NCBI GenBank assembly: GCA_043228905.1
Contig: JBHGNT010000015.1
Coordinates: 15,748,001 to 15,812,000, forward strand
Origin: Azolla caroliniana
Taxonomy: Eukaryota; Polypodiophyta
Direction of reading: 5' to 3'
Length of the DNA stretch: 64,000 nt
How positions within the stretch are numbered: the first letter of the stretch is position 1; every line of letters begins with the position of its first letter. The translations under genes were made by a program, and so were the position numbers. Below, one piece after another: positions 61,301-64,000 of the stretch. A model generated the notes under the pieces. The model had not been told where the DNA came from. It saw only the letters and a program-made list of their open reading frames with translations, and made no database searches.

Positions 61301-63133
61301 ATTATCCGGTCTTGGAGAAGAGGGCAGAGAGCATTAAGAAAAACTTGGAAGAGAGGACGTTGCAGCTTGTGAAATTGACCAAGCCTCATGTGCTGGTGTG
61401 CATACAAGGGAAATGGCCTGCCAATCTATTCTGTTTTGTGGCACATTTGAGGGTGCCATCTCTACCGAACCCACCCATAGTCATACTTCATCCTCACAAT
61501 CCTAGCATTGCCGACTGGGGTTGTGTCGGCATGTTCGAGGAGGTCTATCATGTCCAGGGTTCACCATTTTATGAGATTGATCTTGTGCGTGCGGGAGTAC
61601 TACAAGCAGGTATGTCATTTTAGGGTTTAGGATCCATGGTTCTCAATATTACACACTTAAATAACACTTAACCTTGTACAAGCAGGTATGTCATTTTAGG
61701 GTTTAGGATCCACGGTTCTCAATATTACACATTTAATAACACTTAACCTTTGCACATCCATGTTTTTGAAGTTCAGAGGTTTTCTTGATGCACTTAACTC
61801 CATGGAGCCATGTGGCCATGGAAGTCATAGGAACTATGGTGTATGTTTTCTTTTTTGTTTATGGGAATTTGCTGATATATCTATCTATGCGCTTTTATAC
61901 GACAGAGAAAGTCGTTGTATTGTCGCCGAGTGGTAAGAGCGATGGGAATAAAAATATCACAAGTGAAGACAAGGACATAGAAATTGATATAGACAATGTC
62001 CTAGTTACTGCCACTATTGAAAGATTGCTACATCCAGTGCAGCCGGGCCGAATCATAGTTGAACTTCATCAAGAGACTGAAATTCACTACTTGAGGCCCA
62101 AGCTTCGGATTAATCCCCGCCGCTTTGACCCATTTCTCTACAATCGGAACCGGACAGCCACATTCTTGTATGCACCAGCCTTTGTTGAAGGCAAAGGCTT
62201 TTGCTCAGCATCTCTCACCTTCTTGCTGTAAGTTAATTTTGCTTCCATTTGTGTGAGTGAGAGAGAGTGTGTGTATTTGTATTTGTATGTATGTATACAT
62301 ATACACGTAATTTATTTCTCGTAAAAAAAACACCGTTGTGCCAAACCTTTTCGCACATATTTACCAGGATATCTGTCAATTCATAAAAATGATGAGCATC
62401 ACCCTCACACATGTTTTTTGAGTATCAAACTACCCATCAAATTTAATTAGACTAAACCAAAGGTAATTTTCTCCGCAACTAATTCAGTTCTCATTAGGGA
62501 TAAGGTAGGTTGGTCCTCATTAATCCCATTAATATGCCTAACTAAGAATCGATAAACCCCCATGAAAATAAAGGGGAGGCAATTTGGTCATACCAAAAAA
62601 CCTGATAGGATGTTCTAGTAATTTGTGAAAGGTGATGGGGGTCTATGTTAATGATCTTCGGAAATTGGCGAAAGTTTGCAAAAGAGTTACTAGGGACATG
62701 CCAATGTTTCTTCCTTCTTTCCCCTAAAATGAAGAGTGAGAAATCCTAACCTCACTCTTAGTAACATGAATGATGACACAATGAATTTTGAACTTTTTTT
62801 TTCTGTATGTGTGTGTGTGTGTTTAGGTATTCATTGTTCTTCAACCGGAACACGGTGACAATAACTGAGAAGCTGATATGCGGTGGCAATGCTGAAGTGG
62901 TGGAGACAGCTGATGGCCAGGAAGTGGTGGGGGCAAGGTTGGAACAAGTCCCACTGCCCAAGTCATATGAAGGGAAGAGATTCCAAGAGCTATTTCTCGG
63001 GATGCTGAGAAATCAACAATGGCTCGTATTAGGGCTATACCGCACTAGCACCATGACTATACCTTACGTATATACGAACCCACCCCAATCTGAGATCCTC
63101 CTTCCCGGAGACCTTGTTTATGTGTTGCAATGA
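55306..63133 (+). CDS. BK (Slo1)-type large-conductance potassium channel, 18 exons
   Basis: Voltage-gated-like K+ channel with two RCK gating domains; 1178 aa. Exons: 55306-55475, 56435-56840, 57534-57641, 57756-57805, 57914-58003, 58295-58378, 58471-58531, 58585-58699, 58932-59062, 59189-59322, 59423-59550, 59660-59711, 59801-59942, 60042-60232, 60461-60635, 60739-61609, 61906-62227, 62827-63133. Visible parts are S1 GRILLVLECIAGLLLLALYV, S2 VVQFSCSFFFLLDYLIKLY, S3 LNGIVDLISTLPIYFIL, S4 FLVFRVLRF, S5 IFMMIAYCLGIFVLAAG, filter TVGYGD (about 408-413) and S6. RCK1 shows DPVAEDAAQIMRTLS and SCEVKGISTLVINLF. RCK2 starts near residue 894 (KPHVLVCIQGKWPANLF), and the C-terminus is YVYTNPPQSEILLPGDLVYV. 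Intron 5 is GC-AG. The exon 7/8 border is ambiguous (CAG|gtttgt with exon 8 from 58616 also keeps frame). No acidic calcium bowl is seen. Exon 1 and 2 choice rests on frame only. Confidence 0.9.
56862..56925 (+). mobile_element. LINE/SINE 3'-tail copy next to the 5' splice site of BK intron 2
   Basis: CTCAAAAGATGTTAATATTTC followed by (TTTC)n and (CT)n starts about 20 nt after the intron 2 donor. The donor itself reads into a CT run. Confidence 0.6.
56930..57215 (+). mobile_element. LINE-family 3'-end fragment in BK intron 2
   Basis: Full-length match to the 290-bp unit of ABC1K intron 3: TAACTTGAGAATCTCACATG, AAACCAGATTCC, GTTCTCAAAGACGAGACAAC, then CCATTTTGGCCTCTTAAAAG and a GACGTTAATATTTC-(TTTC) tail. 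It has the same orientation as the host gene. Confidence 0.82.
57216..57360 (+). mobile_element. SINE-like element sharing the LINE tail
   Basis: The head has a B-box-like AGAGTTCGAATC (about 57246) and no reverse-transcriptase sequence. The last 60 bp (GTCTCATGGGCCAAATTTGG, then TTAGAAGAC and TTAATATATC-(TTTC)) match the 3' tail of the LINE relic at 22650-22720. tRNA-derived SINEs commonly borrow the 3' end of a partner LINE. The A box is not clear. Confidence 0.65.
58002..58006 (+). promoter_or_regulatory. Non-canonical GC 5' splice site (BK intron 5)
   Basis: The exon ends CAG and the intron starts GCAAGT at 58004, a textbook GC-AG donor. Joining to the acceptor before 58295 keeps phase 2 and the S2-S3 protein alignment. 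No GT donor nearby does so. Confidence 0.8.
61601..61762 (+). repeat. 76-bp tandem duplication that copies the BK intron 16 splice donor
   Basis: TACAAGCAGGTATGTCATTT occurs at 61601 (spanning the exon 16 end and donor) and again at 61677, followed in both by AGGGTTTAGGATCCA and CTCAATATTACACA. Use of the second donor would add 76 nt and an immediate in-frame stop (TAG after ATGTCATTT). Confidence 0.9.
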
Positions 63134-63560
63134 GCTATCACTATTTATTACCTTCAATCGTGTCTCTCTCACACATCTCACACATCTCGATAACAATCCG
63201 GGCAAATGGTATTATAAAAGTCTTGTTGTTGTACAAAGCTTTATTTAATGAAGAATTCATAGGCTGAGAAGAAATCATTTGCAATTTTACATATATGTCT
63301 CTATCTTCTCCTCCCACCTTTTTTTGTCATGATGGGTAAATGTATTCATGACTATGGTATCAAAAATCACAAAACATTTACATTACTAACAAATAAATTG
63401 AAAATATTGTGGCATGACAAGGATCCATATCGTCCTTGGTATCAAGAACTACATGTGCTATGTTGTTGAACTACTAGTGAAACAAACCTCTCAAAATGGA
63501 TGATATGATTGCACTATAGAAATGACAACCAAAGATGAATACATTCTGGATAGTTCAATT
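63134..63560 (+). other. Downstream of the BK gene; probable 5' LTR of the following Copia element
   Basis: The 3' part must contain the LTR if the primer-binding site at 63562 is real, but its 5' boundary was not recognisable. No poly(A) signal of the BK gene was identified with confidence. Confidence 0.35.
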
Positions 63561-63561
63561 A

Positions 63562-64000
63562 TGGTATTAGAACTTGAGGGTTGGTGATCCTTCATTGAGC
63601 TCATGGGGATCACATTCGAATTGATAAGAGTTGTACGTCGAGGATAAGAGCTAAATCAACAAATGAAAGCATGATGGGTAGCACGCTTCCAACAGAGAAG
63701 TTGGACATGCACAACTACACATCTTGGGAGTACAAGATGCACTAGTACCTGGTTGGGTAGGGTTACTACAGTTATACCTAGGGTGCTCAAGAAATAGCCT
63801 CCAATCTCATAAACCTTGACTATACGACATCACATTAACGTGTTTGTTGAGTAATGTACTGCTTGGAAACATGTGTGCAAGATCACATGTTTAGCTATAT
63901 CCGGTACACAAAGGCCCCAAAGGAAGTTTGGAAAATTTTGAAGAAACTTTTCGTAGTTTCAACCATGGGTCAAAAGCTTCAACTCTAGCAAGACTTGAAC
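63562..64000 (+). mobile_element. 5' end of a decayed Copia retrotransposon (primer-binding site and gag), cut by the window edge
   Basis: TGGTATTAGAACTTGAGG at 63562 resembles the initiator-tRNA-Met primer-binding site TGGTATCAGAGC. From about 63690 the frame gives TEKLDMHNYTSWEYKMH and later YTKAPKEVWKILKKLF, which are Copia gag signatures. Several stops show that gag is broken. The pol region would lie beyond 64000. Confidence 0.75.

Overview
The window is nuclear DNA of a land plant. It is AT-rich and gene-poor, with GT-AG introns and plastid or mitochondrial type N-termini. It holds genes seen across plants (a CBL-interacting protein kinase, THF1/Psb29, an ABC1 atypical kinase) in a background of degenerate non-LTR and Copia retrotransposons. 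One gene encodes an animal-type BK (Slo) potassium channel, a family I recall as absent from flowering plants. I therefore lean towards a non-seed plant (bryophyte, lycophyte or fern), but this is an inference and no species is named.

Layout: 1-2.8 kb, a broken LINE on the minus strand running off the left edge. 6.9-10.7 kb, a 14-exon CIPK gene (+). 12.2-12.5 kb, a foldback MITE with a 10-bp target duplication. 13.4-18.2 kb, a five-exon UPF1/DNA2-like SF1 helicase (+) with an internal 19-20 residue repeat array. 18.9-22.7 kb, tandem duplications and a LINE relic (+). 23.6-33.0 kb, a 12-exon ABC1K gene (+) whose third intron (5.3 kb) is a nest of LINE and Copia relics. 36.6-40.0 kb, a four-exon Sel1-repeat gene (-), the only host gene on the minus strand. 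40.5-45.5 kb, two LINE relics (-), a convergent pair of tRNA-like SINE heads and a possible solo LTR. 48.2-52.9 kb, THF1 (+). 55.3-63.1 kb, an 18-exon BK-type channel (+). 63.6 kb to the end, the start of a decayed Copia element (+).

The host genes are not an operon and need not work together. By family, CIPK and the BK channel both belong to calcium and potassium signalling. THF1 serves plastids and the ABC1K is probably organellar. The Sel1 protein may be mitochondrial, and the helicase looks nuclear or RNA-related.

Exon borders were set by hand from splice consensus, reading-frame continuity and family similarity. Each multi-exon model closes in frame from start to stop: CIPK 442 aa, helicase 1248 aa, ABC1K 505 aa, Sel1 protein 276 or 197 aa, THF1 322 aa, BK 1178 aa. 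No transcript data or database search was available, so start codons and the S4-S5 junction of the BK gene remain provisional. A 3'-tail motif shared by LINE and SINE-like copies recurs at least seven times, always on the plus strand and mostly inside introns.
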